The notes under the pieces were generated by a model, which did no database searches, was not told the origin of the DNA, and saw only the letters and a list, made by a program, of their open reading frames with translations. A stretch of DNA of 64,000 bases from Comamonadaceae bacterium (GTDB lineage: Bacteria; Pseudomonadota; Gammaproteobacteria; Burkholderiales; Burkholderiaceae_C), in the NCBI GenBank assembly GCA_947476285.1, contig CANJPU010000003.1, positions 89,339 to 153,338 on the forward strand, read 5' to 3'. This document shows, piece after piece, positions 21,846 through 30,522 of this stretch (positions within the stretch are counted from its first letter, which is position 1; each line of letters begins with the position of its first letter). Position numbers and translations under genes: made by a program.

Positions 21846-21923
21846 CCCGTTCGCGTAAAGCGTGATCAAGGGTCGAAGCCTTCGACCTTTCGACCGGCTC
21901 AGGACAGGCTCAGCGCGAACGGG
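21846..21923. repeat. REP-like palindromic element
   Basis: A 10-bp outer inverted repeat (CCCGTTCGCG / CGCGAACGGG) encloses GGTCGAAG-c-CTTCGACC and a CAGGCTCAG block. It resembles the dispersed repeat built on CTGAGCCTGTC found in intergenic DNA of many proteobacteria. A shorter related copy is at 28378. It lies in the gap between the HAD gene and the convergent gene for the unrecognised protein, and may also stop transcription. Confidence 0.6.
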
Positions 21924-21930
21924 AGCTTGT

Positions 21931-23580
21931 TCAGTGTAGCCCTACCGATCCAGCGACACGGCGCGATTCGGCGGCAGATGAGGGGGGCTTTGCCGCTGGC
22001 ATGACTGGATTGACCGCGCCACGCGCTTGCGGTGGATGCCCACCCGCTGCGGGAGCTGGGAGGCCTCCTCTGCCTGGAGGAGGGGGCAATGTTGCTAGCC
22101 AGTGGTTCAGTCCTGATCCGGGGGGCCGGGGAACACGGACGCAACCGCCAGGCCAGAGTGCGTTTCCAACGAATGGGGGTGGAACAGCGCCGGGCGCTGC
22201 AGGGGCGACTGAGCCATGCGTTGGGGGTGGCGTCGCAGCGACAGGTGTGGCGGGCGGTACTTCTGGTGCTGTTGCTGCCGGCACTGGGATTCCCATTTTG
22301 CTCTTGAGCTCTTCAGCAAGCCGTTCATCAGCGGCGCGTGCAAGCGCCGCTGCCGAGGCCACCGTTGCCGGGCTCAAGGCGCGTATTGCGTCTACCACTG
22401 CGTCGGCTGTGGACAACTGAAGAAGAGCCGGTCGGTCGGCTGCCATGGCCGATAGTTCCGGCGGCGCGGAGCAAGAGACCACGACGTCAAAGAAGCCATG
22501 CGCAGTGCCACCTGTTTGCAAGAGGCCCACGAGATGCTCAGCGCACGCCATTCCAATGCGTGTAGCCGCAGCCTCAGTGGCCTTCGCTTCGTCGGAAGTG
22601 AGTCCCCAGGGGTAGACCTTATGAACGATTGGGGGCAAGACAACAGCCCGCGTGCCAGCTCTTGCAAAATGCAAGAGAGCCAGCGCCTGGGCACCCTTAA
22701 GCTTCTCAATGAAGCCCTGTATGTATTCTTCATTTGTAGCTTGATCGCGATCAAGCTCTGGCCAATGCGCAAGCCCATACCTGGTGCCGCCCCGCCCTTC
22801 GCAAAAGGAATGAACGTCACCATTCTTGAGAGAGACCTGCCAATGACAGGGCATAACACGTGTTAAACGATGTGCCCCTGTGAAGGTCGCTTGATCGAAC
22901 TCGGCCACGGCCGCGGCCGCATCGCCGATCCCGAAGTAGCGCCCTCTGGTATCAGGCAGGCCAGGGTAATCGCGCATCGTGGTGCCATTGGCAGTCCAGT
23001 ACCGGTGAGAGGCTGGCTCCACGTGGTGAGGGTTGACTGCGCTGAGGAAGCCAAGGGCGGCTGACCCAAGGAAGCCTTGTCGGGCACGGGTGTCGATCTC
23101 CGCGATACTCACTCCGCCAGCGCCTATTACAAAGGTGTGATCGGTCCACGTGGGACTACGCTGCGGAGCAGCTTCCGAAACGAGTGAATCCAGTCCTACA
23201 TTTTTGCGATGGGTTGTGGGGGCCTCATCGGGCGTAGCTGGGGTGTGTAAGACGTCTGCCAGTGCCCGGCCTTCAGGAAAACGCCGGACGAACTCGGCGC
23301 ATTCGCTGGGCTGTAGTGCGCTCAAGTTAGGCGCGTAGAAGGGCGTTCCTTCGTCGCCGGGCAGCGAATAAGCTGTGTGGTATTCCTTGGCCGCGTCAGA
23401 CAGGGGCGGCGAGCCATCTTCGCTCCTAACACAAACCGCTAATGGGGAACCCCCCGAAAGTGCGAAGTCCGTGTTGGGAAAATTAGCTTCTCTAGCACGC
23501 CTAATGAATGCATCTTGCTGTGGACGATTGAGGCAGTCTCTAAGAAAGGAACTTGCATATGGAAGTAGTTGACGAAACAT
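21931..23580 (-). CDS. Unrecognised protein with folded N-terminal region and Pro/Ala-rich C terminus
   Basis: This 549-residue protein is not one I recognise. The ATG at 23580 is chosen because the open frame upstream encodes the tail of an IS3 transposase. Residues 1 to about 430 look folded; the last 120 are Pro/Ala-rich and probably disordered (PEVPPATPVAATPPP). There is no signal peptide or clear membrane segment. The stretch AGTRAVVLPPIVHKVYPWG, followed by helices and FFDVVVSCSAPPE, faintly recalls the C-terminal half of macro/PARG-like folds, but no diagnostic motif was found. Codon use and composition look less GC-extreme than the neighbours, suggesting acquisition. A secreted or effector-like role is possible but unproven. 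Confidence 0.6.
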   Translation of the reverse strand: MFRQLLPYASSFLRDCLNRPQQDAFIRRAREANFPNTDFALSGGSPLAVCVRSEDGSPPLSDAAKEYHTAYSLPGDEGTPFYAPNLSALQPSECAEFVRRFPEGRALADVLHTPATPDEAPTTHRKNVGLDSLVSEAAPQRSPTWTDHTFVIGAGGVSIAEIDTRARQGFLGSAALGFLSAVNPHHVEPASHRYWTANGTTMRDYPGLPDTRGRYFGIGDAAAAVAEFDQATFTGAHRLTRVMPCHWQVSLKNGDVHSFCEGRGGTRYGLAHWPELDRDQATNEEYIQGFIEKLKGAQALALLHFARAGTRAVVLPPIVHKVYPWGLTSDEAKATEAAATRIGMACAEHLVGLLQTGGTAHGFFDVVVSCSAPPELSAMAADRPALLQLSTADAVVDAIRALSPATVASAAALARAADERLAEELKSKMGIPVPAATAPEVPPATPVAATPPPTHGSVAPAAPGAVPPPFVGNALWPGGCVRVPRPPGSGLNHWLATLPPPPGRGGLPAPAAGGHPPQARGAVNPVMPAAKPPSSAAESRRVAGSVGLH

Positions 23581-23583
23581 TGA

Positions 23584-23814
23584 ATTGCCTCGGGTCTCGT
23601 GGGGGCCAGCCGGTTTAATGCAGGCCATGGTTTTGGTCTGCTTGAAAAGTTGCCGATAGTAATTTGCCTCAGCTTCGGCCGGTGGAATGTACCCGATCGG
23701 CTGCAGCAGTCGGTGGTGGTTGAGCCGGGTCATCCATTTGAGGGTGGCCAGTTCCACGGCCTCCTCGGTTTTCCGAAGGGCACAGAAGAGGCTGGCACAC
23801 CCTTTGCATTGCAT
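23584..23814 (-). pseudogene. IS3-family transposase (OrfB) C-terminal remnant
   Basis: Translation gives AVELATLKWMTRLNHHRLL, PIGYIPPAEAEANYYRQL and a final HETRG, the very C terminus of IS3-family OrfB transposases (rve domain end and tail). No N-terminal part or OrfA exists here, so it is a fragment of under 80 codons. It stays in frame with the downstream 549-residue protein gene, without a stop between them. It sits immediately upstream of divergent atzF and probably marks an old insertion. Confidence 0.82.
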
Positions 23815-23829
23815 CTTGAATACAAGATG
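23812..23829. promoter_or_regulatory. Candidate GntR-type operator upstream of atzF
   Basis: CATCTTG-AATA-CAAGATG is a perfect 7-bp inverted repeat with a 4-base centre, 12 bases before the atzF start. The CTTGnATACAAG-like core matches operators of FCD-type GntR regulators; a member is encoded at 36673-37410. Confidence 0.45.
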
Positions 23830-23841
23830 GGATGCTCAAAA

Positions 23842-25575
23842 ATGGTGCAGGCCGCGATGGCAAGGAATTCACCGATCGGTACGCCGGCACAGCCCGGCGA
23901 GCTGGCGCCATCGGCCTGGATCACGCGCCTGGATCAGCCCCGCATTGACTGTGACGCCGGCGCTCTGGCGGGGCTGCGCTTTGCCATCAAGGACAACATC
24001 GATGCTGCGGGGCTGAACACCACCGCAGGCTGTGCTGCATACGCCTATGTCGCGCAAGATGACGCCGCCGTGGTGCGTAAATTGCTCGGCGCTGGTGCAC
24101 AACTGGTGGGCAAGACCAATCTCGACCAATTCGCCTGCGGCTTGAACGGAACGCGGTCCCCCTATGGGGTGGTGCCCAATTCTTTCGACGCGCGCTATGT
24201 GTGTGGTGGCTCTAGCTCCGGCTCGGCTTATGCGGTGGCCACTGGCCAAGTGGATTTCGCGCTGGGCACGGACACGGCCGGCTCTGGCCGTGTGCCGGCG
24301 GGCCTGAACAACATCGTCGGGCTCAAGCCTTCGCGCGGACTCATCAGCACGCGCGGTGTGGTGCCGGCGGCGCGCAGTGTGGACTGTGTCTCGATCTTTG
24401 CGCGCACGGTCGCCACCGCCGCGCAAGTGCTGGCCCAGGCAATGGGGTACGACCCCGCCGATCCCTATTCGCGCAAGCTGCCCATGGCCAGTCGCCCGTT
24501 TCCTGCGTCATTGCGCGTGGGCATTCCTGATGTGCTGGAGTTTCATGGTGACCAACTCTCGGACAAGGCATTCGCACAAGCCGTAGAGCAAATCGGCGCG
24601 CATGGCGGCAAGGCTGTGCGAGTCTCGTTCCGCTCGCTCGCGCAAGCAGCGGCCCTGCTCTACGACAGCGCATTGGTTGCCGAGCGCTACCACGCGATTC
24701 GTGAGTTCTTCGACGCCGATCCGCAGCAAGTGATGGAGCCGGTGCGCGCCATCATTGCGCAAGGGCGCGACTACACAGCCGCAGATGTGTTTGAAGCTCA
24801 GACTCAACTGCAGGCTTTGCGCCAGCAGGTGGCAGCCATGTGGAATGACATCGACGTGCTGATGGTGCCCACCGCACCCACGCACTGCACCATCGCGCAA
24901 ATGCAGGCCGATCCCATCGCGCTCAATCGCAAGCTTGGCGCATACACCAACTTCGTGAATCTGCTGGACTATGCGGCCCTGTCGGTGCCCAGCAGCATCC
25001 GGCCCGATGGCCTGCCCTTTGGTATCACCCTGATAGGGCCGTGCGGCAGCGACTGGCAACTGGCCGAGTTGGGCCAGCGCTACCACTTGGCCAGCGGCAT
25101 GACACAGGGTGCAACCGGCCTGCCACTGCCAAGCGCGCAGACCATCCCGGGCCTGACAGCCAGCGGCACAGTGAAGCTGGCGGTGGTGGGCGCGCATCTG
25201 AGCGGCATGCCTTTGAATGGTCAACTCACTGAGCGCGGCGCCACGCTGGTCTGTGCCAGCCAGACAGCCGCGCACTACAGGCTTTATGCCCTGCCCGGCA
25301 CCGTGCCGCCCAAGCCGGGCATGCTGCGCGTGGCCGAGCAGCGCGGCGCGCGCATCGATGTGGAAGTCTGGCAGATGCCCACCGAGCACTACGGAAGCTT
25401 CGTCGCACTGATTCCATCGCCCTTGTGCATAGGCACGTTGGAGCTGGCCGATGGCAGCGCGGTGCAAGGATTTCTGTGCGAAGCGCAGGCCACCACCGGT
25501 GCGCAAGACATCTCTCAGTTCGGCGGCTGGCGGGCTTACATCGCCTGGCTTTCACAACAACAACAACAGCAATGA
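23842..25575 (+). CDS. atzF: Allophanate hydrolase (amidase-signature enzyme)
   Basis: AtzF hydrolyses allophanate (or 1,3-dicarboxyurea) to ammonia and CO2. The protein is about 577 residues, normal for the family. The amidase-signature catalytic set is present: Lys in FAIKDNIDAAG, cis-Ser in CGGSSSGSA, nucleophile Ser region GTDTAGSGRVPAG. A C-terminal allophanate hydrolase domain (about residues 450-570) contains AVVGAHLSGMPLNGQL. The start is uncertain: ATGs at 23827, 23842 and 23857 are in frame, and none has a strong ribosome-binding site, perhaps because IS DNA lies just upstream. The protein ends in six glutamines from a CAA/CAG run. It is the final nitrogen-releasing step of this cluster. 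Confidence 0.9.
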   Translation: MVQAAMARNSPIGTPAQPGELAPSAWITRLDQPRIDCDAGALAGLRFAIKDNIDAAGLNTTAGCAAYAYVAQDDAAVVRKLLGAGAQLVGKTNLDQFACGLNGTRSPYGVVPNSFDARYVCGGSSSGSAYAVATGQVDFALGTDTAGSGRVPAGLNNIVGLKPSRGLISTRGVVPAARSVDCVSIFARTVATAAQVLAQAMGYDPADPYSRKLPMASRPFPASLRVGIPDVLEFHGDQLSDKAFAQAVEQIGAHGGKAVRVSFRSLAQAAALLYDSALVAERYHAIREFFDADPQQVMEPVRAIIAQGRDYTAADVFEAQTQLQALRQQVAAMWNDIDVLMVPTAPTHCTIAQMQADPIALNRKLGAYTNFVNLLDYAALSVPSSIRPDGLPFGITLIGPCGSDWQLAELGQRYHLASGMTQGATGLPLPSAQTIPGLTASGTVKLAVVGAHLSGMPLNGQLTERGATLVCASQTAAHYRLYALPGTVPPKPGMLRVAEQRGARIDVEVWQMPTEHYGSFVALIPSPLCIGTLELADGSAVQGFLCEAQATTGAQDISQFGGWRAYIAWLSQQQQQQ

Positions 25576-25637
25576 CCGCAGCCACCCCAGTCGCCATTCA
25601 TTCAATCACTCATCACATTTCAGCCAAGGAGCGCTAC

Positions 25638-26645
25638 ATGACGTCCAGATTACCCATCGCAAAATCCATCTCACGCCGCACCGTGCTGCAAACCGGTGCG
25701 GCCGCCGCGGCCATCGCTGCGCTTGGGGCGCCCAGAGTGCAAGCGCAGACGGGTCCCAAGATTCGCATCGGCTACTGGCCGATCGCAGCGGGCCTGCCTT
25801 TTTACGCGGCGGTTGAGAAAGGCTTCTTCAAGGAAGCGGGGCTCGATGTGGAGGCCATCAGATTCGCAGGTGCGCAGCAGATCATGGAAGCCATGCTGTC
25901 CGGCCGCTGCGACGGTAGCTCCAATGGCACTGGTTCGGCCAATCTGGCGGTCGGTGAAATCGCCGCGCCCGGCACCTTCAAGATCTTCGCGGCTAATCCG
26001 AGTAACGCGAAGAATGTGCTCGACCAGTTCCTGGTGCCTGTGGCCAGTCCTGTCAAAAGCATTGCCGAACTCAAGGGCAAGAAAGTCGCCTCAGGCCCCG
26101 GCATTCAGAACGTGACCTTGGCCAAGACCGTGCTGGAGCGCGCCGGCGCCACCGGCGTGACCGTGATCGAGTTGCCCATCGGCCAACACGTGGCCGCCTT
26201 GGCCGCGGGTCAGGTGGACGGCGTCTATACGCTGGAGCCCACTGGCACCATCGGGAGATTGAATGGCACCACCCGCATGCTGGAAGCCGGTGTAATTGCC
26301 AAATACATTTTGGGCGATCCGATGGCGCCCTGGTTTGGCGGCTCGGCCTCGCTCAAATCAGATTTCGTGCAGAAGTACCCGGCAGAGGCCAAGAAGTTCG
26401 TCGCGGCCTATGCCAACGGCATTGCACTGGTGCGCAGCAATCCGAACGAGGCGCGGCAATACCTGAAAGGCTACACCGCCATTGAAGGGGCCTTGACCGC
26501 TGAAGTACCGCTGGCAGCCTACACGCTCTACAACGAATTCACGCAGAAGGACATCGCGCATTTCCAGAAGTTCTTCGACCTCTTCTCTGAAAAAGGTATC
26601 TTCCCATCGCGTCTGATGGTGGACACGATGCTCTACAAGGGATGA
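25638..26645 (+). CDS. TauA/SsuA-type ABC transporter binding protein
   Basis: This is an NMT1/TauA-like periplasmic binding protein of 335 residues. It has a twin-arginine-like signal (SRRTVLQTGAAAAAIAALG) cleaved near VQAQ, followed by KIRIGYWPIAAGLPFYAAVEKGFFKEAGLDV, the family's first lobe. AAGGAG precedes the ATG. An open extension upstream overlaps atzF and is discarded. The family binds sulfonates, pyrimidines, cyanurate-related compounds and similar small solutes. Between atzF and atzGE, a biuret- or ureide-like ligand is the natural guess. Confidence 0.85.
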   Translation: MTSRLPIAKSISRRTVLQTGAAAAAIAALGAPRVQAQTGPKIRIGYWPIAAGLPFYAAVEKGFFKEAGLDVEAIRFAGAQQIMEAMLSGRCDGSSNGTGSANLAVGEIAAPGTFKIFAANPSNAKNVLDQFLVPVASPVKSIAELKGKKVASGPGIQNVTLAKTVLERAGATGVTVIELPIGQHVAALAAGQVDGVYTLEPTGTIGRLNGTTRMLEAGVIAKYILGDPMAPWFGGSASLKSDFVQKYPAEAKKFVAAYANGIALVRSNPNEARQYLKGYTAIEGALTAEVPLAAYTLYNEFTQKDIAHFQKFFDLFSEKGIFPSRLMVDTMLYKG

Positions 26646-26675
26646 GAGCCATGCCGCAACCAGCAGGGGTTCATC

Positions 26676-27512
26676 ATGGCTGCTGAATCCAACAGCGCAG
26701 CCGCCGCAGCGCCCTGGTCGCCGCCTGTGGGCGCTGCGGTGCCCACACCCCCGCGCGCGCCATCGTGGGGCCGGCTGCTGCCCTTTGTGGGCCCGCTGGT
26801 GCTCTTCATCGTGTGGGACTTCGTGGTGCGCTTCGGCTTCATCCGCGCGATCTTGCTGCCATCACCTGCCGACACGGTGCTGGCCTTGGTCACGGGTCTG
26901 CTGGGCGGGCCCTTGTTGCTGGACTTCGCAGTCACCGTCAAGCGCACCTTGCAAGCCTTTGCCATCGCAGCCGTGATCGGCATGCCGCTGGGGGTGTTGC
27001 TCGGCAGCAATGAGAAAGCCTATCGCAGCGTTGAGTTTTTGATCGACTTCTTCCGCTCCACACCATCGTCCGCATTGATTCCATTGTTCCTGTTGATCTT
27101 CGGTGTGTCCGATGTCAACAAGGTGGCCATCGCCGCATTCGGTGCCTTCCTGATCGTTGTGTTCAACAGCGCCTATGGGGTGATCAACGCGCGCAAGCAG
27201 CGGGTGATGGCAGCCAAGGTGATGGGCGCATCGCGCTGGCAAATCTTTCGCGATGTGCTGATCTGGGAAAGCCTGCAGCCCTCATTTGTGGGCCTGCGCT
27301 CAGCGGTGTCGATGGCGCTGGTGATCGTGATCGTGGCCGAGATGTTCATCGGCTCCGAGAGCGGCCTGGGCCACCGCATCATCAACGCGCAGCAAGTGAT
27401 GAACGTCAAGGGCATGTACGCCGCCATCTTGTCGGCCGGTGTGCTGGGCTATGTGCTCAACATCCTGTTCCTGCTGGCCGAGCGGCGCATTGTGCACTGG
27501 AGTGGAAGATGA
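26676..27512 (+). CDS. TauC/SsuC-type ABC transporter permease
   Basis: This inner-membrane permease of 278 residues has about six helices and one binding-protein-dependent transport domain. The EAA-type loop is seen at AAKVMGASRWQIFRDVLIWE (about residue 180), and the first helix follows an Ala/Pro-rich cytoplasmic tail of some 30 residues. It overlaps the ATPase gene by four bases. It forms the channel of the TauABC-like importer whose binding protein is encoded just upstream. Confidence 0.86.
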   Translation: MAAESNSAAAAAPWSPPVGAAVPTPPRAPSWGRLLPFVGPLVLFIVWDFVVRFGFIRAILLPSPADTVLALVTGLLGGPLLLDFAVTVKRTLQAFAIAAVIGMPLGVLLGSNEKAYRSVEFLIDFFRSTPSSALIPLFLLIFGVSDVNKVAIAAFGAFLIVVFNSAYGVINARKQRVMAAKVMGASRWQIFRDVLIWESLQPSFVGLRSAVSMALVIVIVAEMFIGSESGLGHRIINAQQVMNVKGMYAAILSAGVLGYVLNILFLLAERRIVHWSGR

Positions 27513-28336
27513 ACGCAGTTCTCAATGCGCCCATTGGCGTTTACGCCGATGTGCCGCAGCCGGTCTTTCAGCCCGGCCCAGCCGGCACGCACATCACGAT
27601 TCGCGGCTTGACCAAATACTTTGCCGGGTGGCCGCTGTATGAGAACTTCGATCTCGACATTCCCAAGAACAAGATCGTCTCCGTGTTTGGCCCCAATGGC
27701 TGCGGCAAATCGACGCTGATCAACATGATCGCCGGGCTGGTGCCGATTGACTCGGGCGAGATCTTGTTCGATGGCAAATCGCTCAAGGACACCAAGATCG
27801 GCTATGTCTTTCAGAACTACCGCGAGGCCATGTTCCCGTGGATGCGCACCATCGACAACATCGCCTATCCGCTCAAGCTGGAGGGCCGCTCCAAGGCCGA
27901 GGTGGACCGGCGGATGCAGGAGCTTGTGGCTTCCTTCGATGTGAAGTTCGATCTGCATCGCTACCCGTATGAACTCTCAGGCGGCCAACAGCAGACGGCA
28001 TCGATCATGCGCGCGCTGGCCAATCATCCCGAGGTGTTGTTCCTGGACGAGCCTTTCTCCGCGCTGGATTTCGAGATGACTCTGTTCATCCGCGAAAAGC
28101 TGCAAGAGGTCTTCTTGCAGACCGGCACGACCATGCTGCTGGTCTCGCATGATCTGGAAGAGGCGGTGTACCTGGCCGACCAGGTGTTGCTGCTGACCAA
28201 GCGGCCCACCAAGGTCGCGGAGATCCTGCCCTATGGCGACGCGCGGCCGCGCACGGTGGAGACTTTGTCCGAGCCCAGTTTCATCAGTGCCAAGAAGCGC
28301 AGCCTGGAGATTTTCCAGCGCGAGGTTCGTCGATAA
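27509..28336 (+). CDS. TauB/SsuB-type ABC transporter ATPase
   Basis: This ABC ATPase of 275 residues has Walker A FGPNGCGKST, Q-loop FQNYREAMFPW, signature LSGGQQQTASIMRAL and Walker B LFLDEPFSALD with the H-loop in LLVSHDLEEA. The signature continues QQQTASIMRAL where QQQRVAIARAL is usual. It completes the importer encoded from 25638. The start codon overlaps the permease stop. Confidence 0.87.
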   Translation: MNAVLNAPIGVYADVPQPVFQPGPAGTHITIRGLTKYFAGWPLYENFDLDIPKNKIVSVFGPNGCGKSTLINMIAGLVPIDSGEILFDGKSLKDTKIGYVFQNYREAMFPWMRTIDNIAYPLKLEGRSKAEVDRRMQELVASFDVKFDLHRYPYELSGGQQQTASIMRALANHPEVLFLDEPFSALDFEMTLFIREKLQEVFLQTGTTMLLVSHDLEEAVYLADQVLLLTKRPTKVAEILPYGDARPRTVETLSEPSFISAKKRSLEIFQREVRR

Positions 28337-28377
28337 GGGCGCGCCGCACAAATCCCAATCGATCGTACAACCCTCAA

Positions 28378-28404
28378 CCGTTCGGGCTGAGCCTGTCGAA
28401 GCCC
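28378..28404. repeat. Short copy of REP-like element
   Basis: CCGTTCGGGCTGAGCCTGTC followed by GAAGCCC is a half-length relative of the element at 21846-21923, sharing CGTTCG and CTGAGCCTGTC. It lies in the gap between the transporter ATPase gene and atzG. Confidence 0.6.
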
Positions 28405-28423
28405 CCTTCAAGATACGCCAGAT

Positions 28424-28642
28424 ATGGAAGACAGCCAAAGTCTCGATTACGTCAAGGCCAGCGCGCGGGCGTTGGGTCTTGCATTGGATGATGCGCGCGC
28501 CCAGGCGGTGGCCGCGCATTTCGCTCGCACGCTGGCGCTGGCTCGCCTGCTCGATCAGGCCGAACTGTCGCCCGAACATGAACCGGCAGAAGTCTTTCGA
28601 CCCGCCCCCTTCCCTGCGATCACAGACGATGAGGTCGCCTGA
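28424..28642 (+). CDS. atzG: AtzG-like small subunit of 1-carboxybiuret hydrolase
   Basis: This 72-residue protein matches the DUF4089/AtzG-like family: a helical domain (YVKASARALGLALDDARAQAVAAHFARTLALARLLDQ) and a short tail EVFRPAPFPAI. AtzG binds and stabilises the amidase AtzE, and contributes to the Glu-tRNA amidotransferase-like complex. The gene overlaps atzE by 14 bases, as expected for co-translated subunits. Confidence 0.85.
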   Translation: MEDSQSLDYVKASARALGLALDDARAQAVAAHFARTLALARLLDQAELSPEHEPAEVFRPAPFPAITDDEVA

Positions 28643-30023
28643 ATTGACAGGCGCTGTCTCCATCATTCGTGCGGTGGCCGCGGGACAGGCGAGCGCCAGC
28701 GAAGTGCTGAACTCTTGCATCGCCCGCATCGATGCCAGCGATGCACAGGTCAATGCCTTCACCGACAAGACCTTTGCGCGAGCTCGGGCCGAAGCCGCTG
28801 CCATCGACGCGCGGCGCGCGCGTGGCGAGGTGCTGCCACCGCTGGCCGGGTTGCCTTATGCGGTGAAGAATTTGTTTGACATCGAGGGACTCACCACGCT
28901 GGCGGGATCGAAGATCAATCGTGGCCTGGCAGCGGCGCAATGCGATGCAGTGCTGGTGCAGCGCCTGCGTGAAGCGGGCGCGGTGCTGGTGGGCGCGCTC
29001 AACATGGACGAGTACGCCTACGGCTTCACGACCGAGAATTCTCACTACGGGCCGACCCACAATCCGCATGACCTCACGCGCACCGCAGGGGGCTCATCCG
29101 GTGGCTCGGGGGCGGCAGTTGCGTCGGGCCAGGTGCCTTTGAGTCTGGGTTCAGACACCAATGGCTCGATCCGCGTGCCTGCGTCGCTGTGCGGCGTGTG
29201 GGGGCTCAAGCCCACTTTCGGGCGGCTCTCGCGCCGAGGCAGCTTTCCCTTCGTGCACAGCATTGATCACTTGGGGCCGCTGGCTGACAGCGTGCAAGCC
29301 TTGGCGTTGTCCTATGACGCAATGCAAGGGCCTGATGCCCTGGATGCGGGTTGCCATGCGTTGGCGGTGCAAGCAGTGGCGGGTCGAATCGACCTCGGCG
29401 CCAAGGGCTTGCGCATCGGCGTGCTGGGGGGCTACTTTCACGACAACGCAACAGCCGCCGCACGCTCGGTTGCGCAACTTGCCGCGCAAACCCTGGGAGC
29501 GACGCAAGAGGTGACATGGCCCGATGCCGCCCTGGGCCGCGCCGCCGCGTTCATCATCACCGCCAGCGAAGGCGGCAGCTTGCATATGACCAACTTGCGC
29601 GAGCGAGCCGATGACTTCGAGCCCTTGTCGGTCGATCGCTTCATCTCGGGCGCGCTGCAGCCGGCCGATTGGTACATCAAGGCGCAGCGCTTTCGCCGCG
29701 TCTATCGCGACCGGGTCAACGCTCTCTTTGAGAAGTGGGACGTATTGATCGCACCCGCCACGCCAGTCAGTGCGCCGGTGCTCGGCACCGAATGGCTGGA
29801 GATCAATGGGCAGACGCTGCCGTGTCGCCCCGCCATGGGTTTACTCACGCAGCCGATTTCATTTGCCGGCTGCCCGGTGGTGGCCGCGCCGATGTGGCCC
29901 CAGGGCACGGGCGGCATGCCCATCGGCGTGCAACTGATTGCCGCACCTTGGTGCGAAGAGGCGGCGCTGCGCGCGGCAATGGTGCTGCAGCAGGCTGGGG
30001 TTGCGCGCTTGAAACCGAGATGA
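28629..30023 (+). CDS. atzE: AtzE-like 1-carboxybiuret hydrolase catalytic subunit
   Basis: This amidase-signature enzyme of 464 residues has Lys in AVKNLFDIEGL, cis-Ser in GGSSGGSGAA and the nucleophile Ser region GSDTNGSIRVPASLCG. AtzE with AtzG deaminates 1-carboxybiuret to 1,3-dicarboxyurea, the substrate then used by AtzF. The ATG at 28629 is chosen because it overlaps the end of atzG; the longer open frame upstream covers atzG in another frame and is not coding. The gene order G-E-H with F nearby matches cyanuric-acid/biuret loci, though no cyanuric acid hydrolase is present. Confidence 0.88.
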   Translation: MRSPELTGAVSIIRAVAAGQASASEVLNSCIARIDASDAQVNAFTDKTFARARAEAAAIDARRARGEVLPPLAGLPYAVKNLFDIEGLTTLAGSKINRGLAAAQCDAVLVQRLREAGAVLVGALNMDEYAYGFTTENSHYGPTHNPHDLTRTAGGSSGGSGAAVASGQVPLSLGSDTNGSIRVPASLCGVWGLKPTFGRLSRRGSFPFVHSIDHLGPLADSVQALALSYDAMQGPDALDAGCHALAVQAVAGRIDLGAKGLRIGVLGGYFHDNATAAARSVAQLAAQTLGATQEVTWPDAALGRAAAFIITASEGGSLHMTNLRERADDFEPLSVDRFISGALQPADWYIKAQRFRRVYRDRVNALFEKWDVLIAPATPVSAPVLGTEWLEINGQTLPCRPAMGLLTQPISFAGCPVVAAPMWPQGTGGMPIGVQLIAAPWCEEAALRAAMVLQQAGVARLKPR

Positions 30024-30032
30024 CACAGACGG

Positions 30033-30437
30033 ATGACACAGACCATGGATATCAACTTGCCCGAGGTGCTCGCCGAAGTCACGGCCGCTTTCGAGCGTTA
30101 TGAGACGGCACTGGTCACCAACGACGTCGCGACACTTGACGCCTTCTTCTGGCGCAGCCCGCACACGCTGCGTTACGGCGCCACTGAGAACCTCTACGGC
30201 TATGAAGCCATACAGGCCTTCCGCGCGGCGCGGCCCGCACAGGGGCTCGCCCGCAGTGTGCACAAGAAGGTGATTACCACCTACGGCCGTGACTTCGCCA
30301 CCGCGAATGTCGAATTCCAACGCGCCGGAGCTGATAGCACAGGCCGGCAAAGTCAGACCTGGATGCACACGCCCGATGGTTGGCGCGTCGTCGCGGCCCA
30401 CGTGAGTTTGCTCGTTCCGATCAAGCCTGCCGCTTGA
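30033..30437 (+). CDS. atzH: AtzH/HpxZ-like small protein (SnoaL/DUF3225 fold)
   Basis: This protein of 134 residues has the NTF2/SnoaL-like fold ([26 protein letters not shown], then [12 protein letters not shown] and [17 protein letters not shown]), as in HpxZ of oxalurate catabolism and AtzH of the cyanuric acid operon. AtzH has been proposed to act as an amidase or decarboxylase accessory; its exact reaction is debated. It lies 9 bases after atzE. Confidence 0.78.
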   Translation: MTQTMDINLPEVLAEVTAAFERYETALVTNDVATLDAFFWRSPHTLRYGATENLYGYEAIQAFRAARPAQGLARSVHKKVITTYGRDFATANVEFQRAGADSTGRQSQTWMHTPDGWRVVAAHVSLLVPIKPAA

Positions 30438-30522
30438 CACCGAGCGTGGCCATCTCCTTGCACGAATCCTGCTAGTTCCTTGTTCTGGTGCGTCCTCAAC
30501 CCTCAACCCTACGGAGAAACCC

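Noticed and set aside
23599..23841. N-terminal extension of atzF through the IS remnant
   Set aside because: These codons lie antisense to the transposase tail, and the family begins near the ATG at 23842.
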